Assembly: GCA_947446935.1 (NCBI GenBank)
Contig: CANFIV010000023.1
Coordinates: forward strand, 1-9,898
Length of the DNA: 9,898 nucleotides
Origin: Sphingomonadaceae bacterium
GTDB lineage: Bacteria > Pseudomonadota > Alphaproteobacteria > Sphingomonadales > Sphingomonadaceae
Direction: 5' to 3'
Made by a program: the position numbers and the translations under genes. Below the pieces are notes generated by a model. The model searched no databases. It had not been told where the DNA came from and saw only the letters and a program-made list of their open reading frames with translations. Shown here piece by piece: positions 1-6,218 of the stretch (its first letter is position 1; each line of letters opens with the position of its first letter).

Positions 1-2
1 AT

Positions 3-521
3 GCCCGGATGCTCGGCAAGGCCCGGCGCGCGGGCAAATATGGCGCGGCGGCAGCACGTGTTTTCGCCATCCAGGCGGTGTTGCTTTACGTGACCTGCTT
101 GCCCGCACAGCTCGGTGTGCTGGCCAGCGGCGGGGCAGGGATCGGCCCGCTCGCGGCGGCGGGCGGAGCGCTGTGGCTGGTCGGCTTTGCCTTCGAAACC
201 ATCGGCGATCGGCAGCTCACCCGCTTCCGCGCCGATCCGGCGAACAAGGGCGCGGTGCTCGATACCGGACTGTGGCGCTACACCCGGCATCCCAATTACT
301 TCGGGGATACCTGCGTATGGTGGGGCATCTGGCTGGCGGCGGCCGAAGCGGGCTGGGTGATCGCGCTGGTCTCGCTGCCGGGGCCGATCTTCATTACCTT
401 CACGCTCACGCGCTGGTCGGGCAAGCCGCTGCTCGAAAAGGGCCTCGTCGCGCGGCGTCCCGGTTATGGCGAATACGTGCGCCGCACATCGGGGTTTATC
501 CCGTGGCCGCCGAAACCCTGA
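3..521 (+). CDS. DUF1295 family integral membrane protein (3-oxo-5-alpha-steroid 4-dehydrogenase-like), 5' end cut by the window
   Basis: The frame is open to the left edge, so an internal ATG at 9 is probably not the start and only the C-terminal part, about 170 residues, is present. Full-length DUF1295 proteins have roughly 260-290 residues. Hydrophobic spans are visible (VFAIQAVLLYVTCLPAQLG, PLAAAGGALWLVGFAFETIG, CVWWGIWLAAAEAGWVIALV). The family's conserved block is clear: FETIGDRQLTRFR, then GLWRYTRHPNYFGD, followed by a C-terminal RPGYGEYVRRTSGFIPWPP. That block resembles the cofactor-binding end of steroid 5-alpha-reductase and isoprenylcysteine methyltransferase-like membrane enzymes. 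The substrate of bacterial DUF1295 members is generally unknown, so I assign no reaction. The gene overlaps the next one by 19 nt in another frame, which suggests joint transcription and coupled translation. Confidence 0.88.
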   Translation, partial: ARMLGKARRAGKYGAAAARVFAIQAVLLYVTCLPAQLGVLASGGAGIGPLAAAGGALWLVGFAFETIGDRQLTRFRADPANKGAVLDTGLWRYTRHPNYFGDTCVWWGIWLAAAEAGWVIALVSLPGPIFITFTLTRWSGKPLLEKGLVARRPGYGEYVRRTSGFIPWPPKP

Positions 522-1006
522 CTCGCCCCGCATCGTTGGCCCCCGATCGCACCGAACGGGTGCTGGGGTGGCTGTCGCTCGCGCTGCTGGTCGCCGCACT
601 GGCGGCGATTGCGCGCGGCCACGCCGATTGGTCGGGCATCAGCCTCGCCATCTGGCTGCATCTGGCCACTGTGCTTGTCGCGCTCACGCTCACCCCGGTC
701 ATGCTGTGGCAACCGCGCGGCACGCGCCGCCACCGCAAGCTGGGCTACGTCTGGGTCGCGGCGATGGTCATCTCGGCGCTCGACAGCTTCTGGATCAGGC
801 AGACCAACCACGGCCATCTCAGCGTGATCCACCTGCTCTCGGCCTTCACTGCCGTGCAAGCTCCGCGCATCGTGCTCTCCGCCCGCGGGCATGATCATGC
901 CGGGCACCGCCGCGCGGTGCGGGCGCTGGTGATCGGTGGCCTGCTCACCGCCGGCGCGCTGACCTTCCCGTTCCACCGCCTGCTCGGTGTCTGGCTCTTC
1001 GGCTGA
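503..1006 (+). CDS. DUF2306-type predicted membrane protein
   Basis: This reads as 167 residues from a GTG at 503. No ATG lies near the N-terminus, and a GGGG run about 8-10 nt upstream could serve as the ribosome site; a TTG at 536 is the alternative start. Four hydrophobic helices are visible, at about residues 20-37, 46-68, 80-98 and 139-157. The conserved DUF2306-like block is P71-R-G-T-x-x-H77-R-x-L-G-Y-V-W, followed by S-x-L-D-S-F-W-I and then a GHLSVIHLLS segment. Histidines are frequent near helix ends (H53, H77, H103, H105, H110, H130, H132, H135, H158), which could suit metal or haem binding, but that is conjecture. Function is unknown. It overlaps the DUF1295 gene at its start, so the two probably form one transcript, and it ends 3 nt from the facing nucleotidase gene. 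Confidence 0.82.
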   Translation: MAAETLTRPASLAPDRTERVLGWLSLALLVAALAAIARGHADWSGISLAIWLHLATVLVALTLTPVMLWQPRGTRRHRKLGYVWVAAMVISALDSFWIRQTNHGHLSVIHLLSAFTAVQAPRIVLSARGHDHAGHRRAVRALVIGGLLTAGALTFPFHRLLGVWLFG

Positions 1007-1015
1007 GCGTCAGCC
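1001..1015. terminator. Stem-loop holding two convergent stop codons
   Basis: GGCTGA-GCG-TCAGCC is a perfect 6-bp inverted repeat with a 3-nt loop. Its left arm contains the TGA stop of the DUF2306 gene and its right arm contains the complement of the nucleotidase stop. It lies exactly where two converging transcripts meet, so a bidirectional terminator or transcript-end structure is plausible. The stem is short and has no T-run on either side, so efficient intrinsic termination is doubtful. Confidence 0.4.
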
Positions 1016-2794
1016 CCCCGCGTTGAGCACGCGCTCCTCCTGCGGCACATCGAGCCGGGGCGCACTGCGGAAATAGCCCTCGAGCGCCTCGATATCGGTC
1101 GGGCCGGTCACCGCCTCGTGCGCGCCGGTAAAGACGGAAAAGCCGTCACCGCCAAGTGCGAGGAAGCCGTTTATCGTCACCCGGTAGCGCGCGGCAGGAT
1201 CGAGCGGCTTGCCGCCAAGCGTGATCGCCACGATCCGGCTCCCGACCGGTTGGCGGCGATCGAACCGGTAGACAAACCCGGCCGAGGGCGCGAGCGCCTG
1301 CTCGGGCCCGATATCGTCAAAGCCCTGCTCCAGCACGGCCTTGATCTCGGCCCCGGTCATCGTTTCGGTCACCGTTGCGCTACCAAAGGGCTGCGCCAGA
1401 TAAATGTCGCCGAAGGTCACCGTGCCATCCGCTGCCGGAACGATCTGCGCGCGGATACCGAAAGGGTTCATGAAAGCGATTTGCGCCCCGCTCCCGCGCG
1501 TTGCGGCCAGCTGCGCATCGGCAATCAGATTGCCAAGCGTGCCACCCGTATTGGCCGCGAGGCCTTCGCCTTTGCCAGCAGGACCGGAAAGCTTGCCAAC
1601 CGGGCGCGTGGCAAAAGCCTTGGAGGCATCGACATAGCGCTGGACATAAGCGGCGACATCCTGACGCGGGGCGTATTGCGGGAACAGCGGGCTCGCCGCC
1701 ACCGGCCCTTTCGCCGAAGTGAAAGGCAGCGATTGCACGATATGGTTGCGCGCGCTGCGCGCTGTCACGCGGTGTGTCGCCGGATCGATCATGAGCGTGA
1801 TCTCGGTCAGTTCCTTGCCATATTGCCCTGCGCTGGTGAGCAGCATGGGGTGAGCCGGGTCCGATGTCGGCACGTCGCAAATATAGTCGGCATGGGTGTG
1901 GCCCGAGACAACGACATCAACGCCGGGCGAAAGGCGGCTGATCACCGGCAGAATTTCGCCCGCAAAGCCGTTGCAGCCGTTGGGGTCCGGCGCGCCGCTG
2001 GCCTTGCCGCCCTGATGGATCAGCACGATTATGGCATCGGCGCCTTGCGCTTTCAGCTTGGGCACCTCGGCGTTGATGGTGTCCGCCTCGTCGGCAAAGG
2101 TCAGGCCCGCGATACCCGAAGGCGTGACCAGCAGCGGCGTGCCCCGCAGCGTCAGGCCGATGACCCCGATCCGCACCTGCCGCGCACCCTGACCAAAGCG
2201 GCGCATAGCGCTCGCAGGAAACAACGTGCCACCCGAAGCCGTGCGCGTGCTGGCGGCCAGATAGCGGAACTGCGCACCGGCAAAGCGCTCAAGCTGACAG
2301 GGTTCGCGCGCCACCAGCTTGGCGCAGCCACCGGCCTGCAAACGCAGCAGTTCCTGCTGGCCCCGGTCGAACTCGTGATTGCCGACAGCCGAGAAATCGA
2401 GCCCGATCCGGTTCATGACGCCGATCGTCGGCTCATCGAGAAACAGCGAGGACGCGAGCGGAGAGGCGCTGATCGTGTCCCCCGCCGATACGGTCAGCGA
2501 ATAAGGGTGCCGCGCGCGCAGGACATCGAGCGCGCTCGCGAGCCAGGCCGCGCCACCTGCGGGGACTTGCACCGTATTGCCTTGCCCATCCGGTGCGCCG
2601 ACCGACTGGCGGGGCGGTTCGAGATTGCCATGAAAATCATTGAACGCGAGCACGCCAACTTCGACCGGCGTCACCGGATTCGGGCCACTGGTGATCGGGC
2701 TGTGGCTCGCAGGCGCAGCACAGCCGGAGAGCAGCGCCGCCCATGCGAACAATGCGGTCAAAGCTGCAGCGCGGCGTGAAATGCCTGTCATCAT
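1010..2794 (-). CDS. Lipoprotein bifunctional metallophosphatase/5'-nucleotidase (UshA/NadN-like)
   Basis: This is a 594-residue envelope enzyme that probably removes phosphate from extracytoplasmic nucleotides or related phosphoesters to give nucleoside and phosphate. I chose the ATG at 2794 because AGGAGAG lies 9 nt upstream of it; an ATG at 2818 would place that site inside the gene. The N-terminus has a signal peptide ending in lipobox LSGC (C25), so lipid anchoring is expected. Metallophosphatase motifs follow in order: D53-F-H55, G105-D106, GNHEFD (138-143), H260 and GHTH (298-301). These are the usual ligands for a two-metal centre. The C-terminal 5'-nucleotidase domain has NLIADAQ, a NPFGIR loop, GDIYLAQPFG and GGDGFSVF, matching the substrate-binding half of UshA-type proteins. 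Length and motif order are complete, with no sign of decay. Four cysteines (157, 166, 274, 306) could form disulfides after export. The gene diverges from tetR, but a regulatory link is only inferred. Confidence 0.93.
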   Translation of the reverse strand: MMTGISRRAAALTALFAWAALLSGCAAPASHSPITSGPNPVTPVEVGVLAFNDFHGNLEPPRQSVGAPDGQGNTVQVPAGGAAWLASALDVLRARHPYSLTVSAGDTISASPLASSLFLDEPTIGVMNRIGLDFSAVGNHEFDRGQQELLRLQAGGCAKLVAREPCQLERFAGAQFRYLAASTRTASGGTLFPASAMRRFGQGARQVRIGVIGLTLRGTPLLVTPSGIAGLTFADEADTINAEVPKLKAQGADAIIVLIHQGGKASGAPDPNGCNGFAGEILPVISRLSPGVDVVVSGHTHADYICDVPTSDPAHPMLLTSAGQYGKELTEITLMIDPATHRVTARSARNHIVQSLPFTSAKGPVAASPLFPQYAPRQDVAAYVQRYVDASKAFATRPVGKLSGPAGKGEGLAANTGGTLGNLIADAQLAATRGSGAQIAFMNPFGIRAQIVPAADGTVTFGDIYLAQPFGSATVTETMTGAEIKAVLEQGFDDIGPEQALAPSAGFVYRFDRRQPVGSRIVAITLGGKPLDPAARYRVTINGFLALGGDGFSVFTGAHEAVTGPTDIEALEGYFRSAPRLDVPQEERVLNAGG

Positions 2795-2803
2795 CGTCTC
2801 TGG

Positions 2804-2810
2804 CTCTCCT
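2804..2810 (-). promoter_or_regulatory. Ribosome binding site of the nucleotidase gene
   Basis: The minus strand reads AGGAGAG here, 9 nt before the ATG at 2794. It decides the start: the longer reading from 2818 would bury this site in coding sequence and add eight polar residues before the signal peptide. Confidence 0.6.
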
Positions 2811-2847
2811 GTATGCACGTCGCGCCCATCATTTGCGTACCGGTCGA

Positions 2848-2876
2848 TTGAAACCTGCGGCTCGAGCCTCTAAACT
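2848..2876 (+). promoter_or_regulatory. Sigma70-like promoter of the tetR gene
   Basis: TTGAAA (2848-2853), a spacer of exactly 17 nt and TAAACT (2871-2876) form a good -35/-10 pair. Transcription would start near 2883, about 28 nt before the tetR ATG. The promoter lies in the 116-nt gap between divergent genes. Confidence 0.55.
2859..2868. promoter_or_regulatory. Palindrome in the tetR promoter spacer, possible operator
   Basis: GGCTCGAGCC is a perfect 10-bp palindrome between the -35 and -10 elements of the tetR promoter. TetR-family repressors often control their own promoter by binding a dyad at this position, so this is a candidate autoregulatory operator. It is shorter than most known TetR-family operators, and no second copy was found on the nucleotidase side. 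Confidence 0.35.
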
Positions 2877-2910
2877 GGAAGTCAGCCCTCCCCGGCGACA
2901 GGATCATACC

Positions 2911-3546
2911 ATGGCACGCCCGCAAAACGATATCGAGACAGGACAGGCCCGCCTGGTCGAAGCGGCCTGCGCGCTCATCGAAGAGCGCGGCGGACAAGCG
3001 CTGAACATGCAGGAAATCGGAGTGCGCGTCGGGATGTCACCCGCCAACGTGCTGCGCTACTTCGAAAGCAAGGAAGCCTTGCTCGAAGCCGTGGCGGAGT
3101 ACTGGTTTCGACCCAAGGTGGCGATGATGGAAGAGGTGGTCGCAAGCGACCTGCCCCCGCGCCGCAAGATGTACGAGTTCTTCGCGCGCCGGTTCACCCT
3201 GATGCGCAATGCCTATCTGGCCGATCCTGTGGCGCACGAGATGTATGTCGAATTAGGCAACGACTATTTCGAGACGGTTCGCAGCTATGTCGACCTTGCC
3301 GATCACTATCTCGGCACCATCATCGGCGAAGCGATTGCGGACGGGTTCTTCGCCGGGCTCGAAATCGACAACACGATCAGTCTCGTTAACCAGATGGTCC
3401 AACCCTACTGCAACATCAATCTGATGGGTGGCATGATGGACCGACTTTCCGAAGACAAACTGGCGCGGATCATCGATGCCATGTTCGACGGCCTCTCCGC
3501 CCAGGATCGCGGTGCCAAAGGCGTCACGGGGCTGCGCGCCGCCTGA
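2911..3546 (+). CDS. TetR/AcrR family transcriptional regulator
   Basis: This is a 211-residue protein, normal for the family. The N-terminal DNA-binding domain covers about residues 10-60: helix 1 in ARLVEAACALIEERG, then the helix-turn-helix MQEIGVRVGMSPANVLRYF (33-51), followed by ESKEALL. The remainder is an all-helical ligand-binding and dimer domain with many aromatic and methionine residues (LGNDYFETVRSYVDLADHYL, NQMVQPYCNINLMGGMMDRL). The ligand cannot be read from the sequence. I chose the ATG at 2911, which has AGGATC just upstream; an open frame continues further upstream but runs through the promoter. Targets are unknown. Its own promoter and the divergent nucleotidase gene are the nearest candidates. 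Confidence in the family is high, in the role low. Confidence 0.93.
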   Translation: MARPQNDIETGQARLVEAACALIEERGGQALNMQEIGVRVGMSPANVLRYFESKEALLEAVAEYWFRPKVAMMEEVVASDLPPRRKMYEFFARRFTLMRNAYLADPVAHEMYVELGNDYFETVRSYVDLADHYLGTIIGEAIADGFFAGLEIDNTISLVNQMVQPYCNINLMGGMMDRLSEDKLARIIDAMFDGLSAQDRGAKGVTGLRAA

Positions 3547-3560
3547 GCGTCAGGCAGCGC
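3536..3560 (+). terminator. Stem-loop across the tetR stop codon
   Basis: A perfect 6-bp stem, GCCTGA-GCG-TCAGGC (3541-3555), extends after one C-A mismatch by four more GC pairs (3536-3539 with 3557-3560). The TGA in the left arm is the tetR stop. There is no T-run after it, so this is a weak candidate for intrinsic termination. The core TGAGCGTCA is identical to the one at 1004-1012. Confidence 0.35.
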
Positions 3561-3735
3561 ACCAGTCGCCGCGGCGAAAGCTGCGGTGAGCAGCAGGGCT
3601 GGGGTGTGCCGCATATCGCCTTGCTGCCGCATTTTCCGGTTCTGCTCTCATCAAAAAATACTTATAGTACAAAGACTTAGTGTTTGTGCGCGACCTTCCA
3701 TGATGCGTTAACAAAGCGAAGTTAGTATAGTTGTC
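3547..3735. other. Intergenic region: signal-peptide-like fragment and AT-rich promoter tract
   Basis: The left half (about 3552-3614, minus strand) encodes in one frame MRHTPALLLTAAFAAATG followed by ALPDAQA. This looks like a classical signal peptide, but the frame then runs into antisense tetR sequence and no mature protein follows. The right half (about 3640-3735) is markedly AT-rich for this window and has two TATAGT elements, at 3663-3668 and 3726-3731. It probably holds the promoter of the downstream small gene. I could not find a convincing -35 for either -10-like element. Confidence 0.35.
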
Positions 3736-3912
3736 ATGTTCGGATCGAAGCTCAGCAAAGTGTTCAGGAGCCGCTGGTCCGCAGTGTGGTGGTCGCTCGG
3801 TATCCTGTTCACAGCATGGCAGGTCGTCCCGCCTGCCGACCCCGACGATAATACTGCCGCCCCGACACGTCAGGCCGCGCCTGTGCCGAAGGCGAACCCC
3901 TGGTCCAAATGA
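3736..3912 (+). CDS. Small single-span membrane protein (58 aa), FRSRW motif
   Basis: This short gene reads ATG to TGA with 58 residues. It begins MFGSKLSKVFRSRW and continues into a tryptophan-rich hydrophobic helix (about residues 15-31, AVWWSLGILFTAWQVV). It ends in a polar tail rich in proline, alanine and aspartate (PPADPDDNTAAPTRQAA) that closes with NPWSK. The positive N-terminus and acidic start of the tail suggest an N-in, C-out inner-membrane protein. I recognise no family. Third codon positions are mostly G or C, as in neighbouring genes. No Shine-Dalgarno is evident, and TATAGT ends 4 nt before the ATG, so a leaderless or nearly leaderless transcript is possible. The gene at 4001 shares FRSRW before its own membrane span, which makes a shared origin likely and strengthens the case that this is a real gene. 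Confidence 0.55.
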   Translation: MFGSKLSKVFRSRWSAVWWSLGILFTAWQVVPPADPDDNTAAPTRQAAPVPKANPWSK

Positions 3913-4000
3913 CTCTGGCTGGCGGCCTTGCGGCGCTTTGCAGTTCCTTAACCTGCCCCACCTTACGAACTGGCATACCAAACAGCCGGGTAGCCAGACT

Positions 4001-4405
4001 GTGTATGAACTGCTTTTCCGCAGCCGCTGGTACGCCTTCGCAGGCGCGGTGATCTTCGCCGTGAGCGCGATTGTGTTCACCACCAACGGTTTGGGCGTTT
4101 ATTTCACCGGCACCGCCACCAATCCGGCCGCCAGCGAGGAAGCTGCCGCCAAGGAGAGCAAGTTCAGGTCCTGGGCCGCGGACACCAATCGGCACAGCGC
4201 GGACGAACACGGCAGCGACCCATCGAGCCCCGATCAGCTGCGCGGTGGGGAACCGCGCGACAGTTCAGCCCACGACCCCCAGCACAACCCGGCTCCTTTT
4301 GCCGGCGCGGATGGCGACGACTCGGAAGACGACAGCTCGGCCAGGGCCGGCTCGCACGGGGACAGTTCGGACGAGGGCAGTTCGGATGAAGGAAAAGGCC
4401 AATAG
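4001..4405 (+). CDS. Small membrane protein with acidic Ser/Asp/Glu-rich tail (134 aa), FRSRW motif
   Basis: From a GTG at 4001 this reads 134 residues. The start VYELLFRSRWYAFAG is followed by one hydrophobic helix (about residues 11-28, up to IVFTT). A long hydrophilic tail then becomes strongly acidic and serine-rich (GDDSEDDSSARAG, GDSSDEGSSDEGKGQ). The tail is low-complexity and probably disordered; with a positive N-terminus it would face the periplasm. The frame is open further upstream, but that part overlaps the 58-residue gene in another frame and reads poorly, so I reject it. The start is uncertain because no good Shine-Dalgarno is seen; a TTG lies upstream near 3940. The FRSRW plus membrane-span layout matches the preceding gene. 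The stop is 3 nt from that of the facing dehydrogenase gene. I recognise no family and assign no function. Confidence 0.65.
   Translation: MYELLFRSRWYAFAGAVIFAVSAIVFTTNGLGVYFTGTATNPAASEEAAAKESKFRSWAADTNRHSADEHGSDPSSPDQLRGGEPRDSSAHDPQHNPAPFAGADGDDSEDDSSARAGSHGDSSDEGSSDEGKGQ
4361..4390 (+). repeat. Tandem 15-bp repeat in the acidic tail
   Basis: GACAGTTCGGACGAG (4361-4375) is followed directly by GGCAGTTCGGATGAA (4376-4390), identical at 12 of 15 positions and in frame. They encode DSSDE and GSSDE. Related GACTCGGA and GACAGCTCGG pieces occur just upstream (about 4318-4340), so the tail seems to have grown by short in-frame duplications. Confidence 0.6.
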
Positions 4406-4408
4406 CCT

Positions 4409-5278
4409 TCAGCGTGTTGGTACCGGGGTCTCGCCGCTGTAATCGTAAAACCCGCGCCCGGTCTTGCGGCCGAGCCATCCGGCCTCAACATATTTCACCA
4501 GCAGCGGTGCGGGGCGATATTTGGAATCGCCCGTTGTGCCGTGAATAACACGCACGATCTCGAGGCAGGTGTCGAGACCGATGAAATCGGCCAGCTCGAA
4601 TGGCCCCATTGGATGATTCAGCCCCAGCTTGCAGCCAGCGTCGATATCCGCGATCGAAGCGGTGCCGCTGCCGAGCACGAAGCACGCCTCGTTGAGCATG
4701 GGCACGAGGATGCGGTTGACGATAAAACCGGGCTCGTCCTGCGAGAGTACCACATCCTTGCCCAGCGCGGCGGCAAAGGCGCGCACCCTGGTGATGGTCT
4801 CGGCCGAGGAGGCCAAACCCGGGATCACTTCGACCAGCTTCATCAACGGGACCGGGTTGAAGAAGTGCACGCCGATGAACCGGCTCGGATCAGGCACACC
4901 CGCGGCCATGCGGGTGATCGGGATCGAACTGGTATTGCTGGCGAGAATCGCACCCGCCGCCAGCACCTTTCCAGCCGCCTCGAAGATGCGGGCCTTGATG
5001 TCCTCGCGTTCCGTCGCCGCCTCGATAATCAGCTCCGCTTCACCGAAGCGGGCATAGTCGCCGACGGGGGTAATGCGCTCCATCGTCGCTTCGGCGGCTT
5101 CGGCAGTCAGCTTTTCCTTCTGCACAAGCCGCGCGAGGCCCTTGCCGATCTTCGCGCGCGCGGCTTCGGCCTGTGCCTGCGTCATATCGGCAAGCAGAAC
5201 CGACATGCCAGCGCCTGCTGCGACCTGGGCAATGCCCGAACCCATTTGCCCCGCACCGATAACCGCGATTGTCTGCAT
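4409..5278 (-). CDS. 3-hydroxybutyryl-CoA dehydrogenase
   Basis: This 289-residue cytoplasmic enzyme interconverts 3-hydroxybutyryl-CoA and acetoacetyl-CoA with NAD(P). It can serve short-chain fatty acid or butanoate metabolism, or a related acyl-CoA route. The start at 5278 puts the Rossmann motif where the family has it, G8-x-G10-x-x-G13, with D31 at the end of the second strand, and CGGGAA lies about 7 nt upstream. A longer open frame upstream has no family similarity. Catalytic residues are in place by spacing: S117 in SNTSS, H138 in GVHFFNP, E150, and N188 in GFIVNR. The C-terminal domain has [17 protein letters not shown] and ends with [10 protein letters not shown]. Length is normal. 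It is last of four co-directional genes, 88 nt after the adenosyltransferase. The names hbd, fadB2 and paaH are all used for this family, and the sequence does not choose between them. Confidence 0.95.
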   Translation of the reverse strand: MQTIAVIGAGQMGSGIAQVAAGAGMSVLLADMTQAQAEAARAKIGKGLARLVQKEKLTAEAAEATMERITPVGDYARFGEAELIIEAATEREDIKARIFEAAGKVLAAGAILASNTSSIPITRMAAGVPDPSRFIGVHFFNPVPLMKLVEVIPGLASSAETITRVRAFAAALGKDVVLSQDEPGFIVNRILVPMLNEACFVLGSGTASIADIDAGCKLGLNHPMGPFELADFIGLDTCLEIVRVIHGTTGDSKYRPAPLLVKYVEAGWLGRKTGRGFYDYSGETPVPTR

Positions 5279-5366
5279 GGCGTATTCCCGTTTGGTATGA
5301 ACTGGCGCGCTGCCTAATTCGGTTTTGTGCGAGTGGGAAGCGCCGCAATACAACCGGGGCACTTGA

Positions 5367-5954
5367 TCAGCGCGAGGCGCCGGGGACCCACAACGGGTCG
5401 TTGCCCGCATTGATCGCGCGCGCGAGCACGAAGAGAAAGTCGGACAGGCGATTGAGATAGGCGAGCGCGGCCGGGTTCACAGGCTCCAGCGCCGCAAGCG
5501 CCACAGCTGCGCGTTCGGCGCGGCGGGCGATCGCACGCGCCAGATGCACCCGCGCCGCACCCTCACTGCCTCCGGGCAGGATAAAGCTGGTGAGTGGCTG
5601 CAGCGCCGAATTGAGTGCGTCGATTTCGGTCTCGAGCCGCTGCGCCTGGGCCGGGACGACGCGCAGCACCATTGGCGACGGGGTGAAATCGGTGCCGCCA
5701 ACCTCACCAAGCGGCGTCGCGAGATCGGCACCAAGATCGAACAGATCGTTCTGGATGCGCTGCAGGTCTGACGCCCAGTTTGCTGTGCCGCCCGAATCCA
5801 GCGCCAGCGCGGCAAAGCCGACCATGCTGTTGAGCTCATCGACTTCGCCGATGGCATCGAGCCGCAGATCATGCTTGGCCCGGCGCGACCCATCAACCAG
5901 CCCGGTCGTGCCGTCATCCCCGGTGCGGGTGTATATCTTGTTGAGCTTGACCAC
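5367..5954 (-). CDS. Cob(I)alamin adenosyltransferase, PduO/MMAB type
   Basis: This 195-residue protein transfers the adenosyl group of ATP to reduced corrinoid, giving adenosylcobalamin, the cofactor of methylmalonyl-CoA mutase and similar enzymes. The PduO fold is clear. The N-terminal ATP-binding segment is K6[12 protein letters not shown], followed by D33-A-I-G-E-V-D-E-L-N. Late in the protein come RRAER (144-148) and [13 protein letters not shown] (167-179), which carry the active-site arginine, glutamate and aspartate residues of the family. The start is GTG at 5954, 21 nt after the preceding stop. No strong Shine-Dalgarno is present and an in-frame stop lies just upstream, so translation probably depends on the preceding gene. 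Position after the HIG1 gene and before an acyl-CoA dehydrogenase fits a B12-linked acyl-CoA (propionate) role, but no mutase gene is in the window. It is not the unrelated CobA/BtuR type. Confidence 0.94.
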   Translation of the reverse strand: MVKLNKIYTRTGDDGTTGLVDGSRRAKHDLRLDAIGEVDELNSMVGFAALALDSGGTANWASDLQRIQNDLFDLGADLATPLGEVGGTDFTPSPMVLRVVPAQAQRLETEIDALNSALQPLTSFILPGGSEGAARVHLARAIARRAERAAVALAALEPVNPAALAYLNRLSDFLFVLARAINAGNDPLWVPGASR

Positions 5955-5975
5955 GACTGAAAGCGTTTCTGCGGC

Positions 5976-6218
5976 TCAGCGGCCGCCGTGCGTGAACAGC
6001 AGCAGAATGACAACCGCGCCGATCGCAAGACCCTGATACTTGATGCGATTGAACATCATTTTGTTCTGGAGGAGCTGCATTTCAGATGCGCCGGCCCCAT
6101 CGCCTTCCAGATCCTGCCGCGTGCTTTTGAGGAACGCGCCGACACCGCGCATCAGCGAGTAAACGGTAAGCCCCATCAGGACGAGGATTACGGGCACAAG
6201 AAGCAGGGTCATTGTCAT
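5976..6218 (-). CDS. HIG1-domain twin-transmembrane protein
   Basis: This is an 80-residue inner-membrane protein with two hydrophobic helices (about residues 4-23 and 61-77). A polar loop separates them and contains QDLEGDGAGASEMQLLQNK. The segment NKMMFNRIKYQGLAIG matches the HIG1 hallmark around its second helix. The family motif (Q/I)x3(R/H)xRx3Q is only half kept here: the second arginine and the final glutamine are present, but asparagine and phenylalanine replace the first two positions. HIG1 proteins in mitochondria and some alphaproteobacteria act in cytochrome oxidase and respiratory supercomplex assembly; that role here is inferred. Its ATG overlaps the gluQ stop in ATGA, with no clear Shine-Dalgarno, which indicates translational coupling. 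A second in-frame ATG lies two codons later. Confidence 0.85.
   Translation of the reverse strand: MTMTLLLVPVILVLMGLTVYSLMRGVGAFLKSTRQDLEGDGAGASEMQLLQNKMMFNRIKYQGLAIGAVVILLLFTHGGR

Noticed and set aside
173..502. Upstream part of the open frame that continues into the DUF2306 gene
   Set aside because: It overlaps the DUF1295 gene in another frame and is arginine-rich shadow. The real protein begins near 503.
1118..2779. Long plus-strand open frame (553 codons) opposite the nucleotidase gene
   Set aside because: It is arginine-rich with no recognisable domain and is a by-product of high GC opposite a gene with all expected motifs.
3708..3725. CtrA-type site (TTAA-N7-TTAA)
   Set aside because: Only the first TTAA half is present; the second half at the required spacing reads AAGT.
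3731..4000. Longer form of the 134-codon gene starting at 3731
   Set aside because: That part overlaps the 58-codon gene in another frame, reads with non-typical composition, and the membrane motif aligns with a start at 4001.
3550..4086. Minus-strand open frame of 178 codons across the small membrane genes
   Set aside because: It crosses the AT-rich gap, has Cys/Arg-rich shadow composition and no hydrophobic or domain pattern. The two plus-strand frames fit better.
5279..5410. N-terminal extension of 3-hydroxybutyryl-CoA dehydrogenase overlapping the adenosyltransferase gene
   Set aside because: The family begins directly with the Rossmann strand at [10 protein letters not shown], and a ribosome site precedes that ATG.
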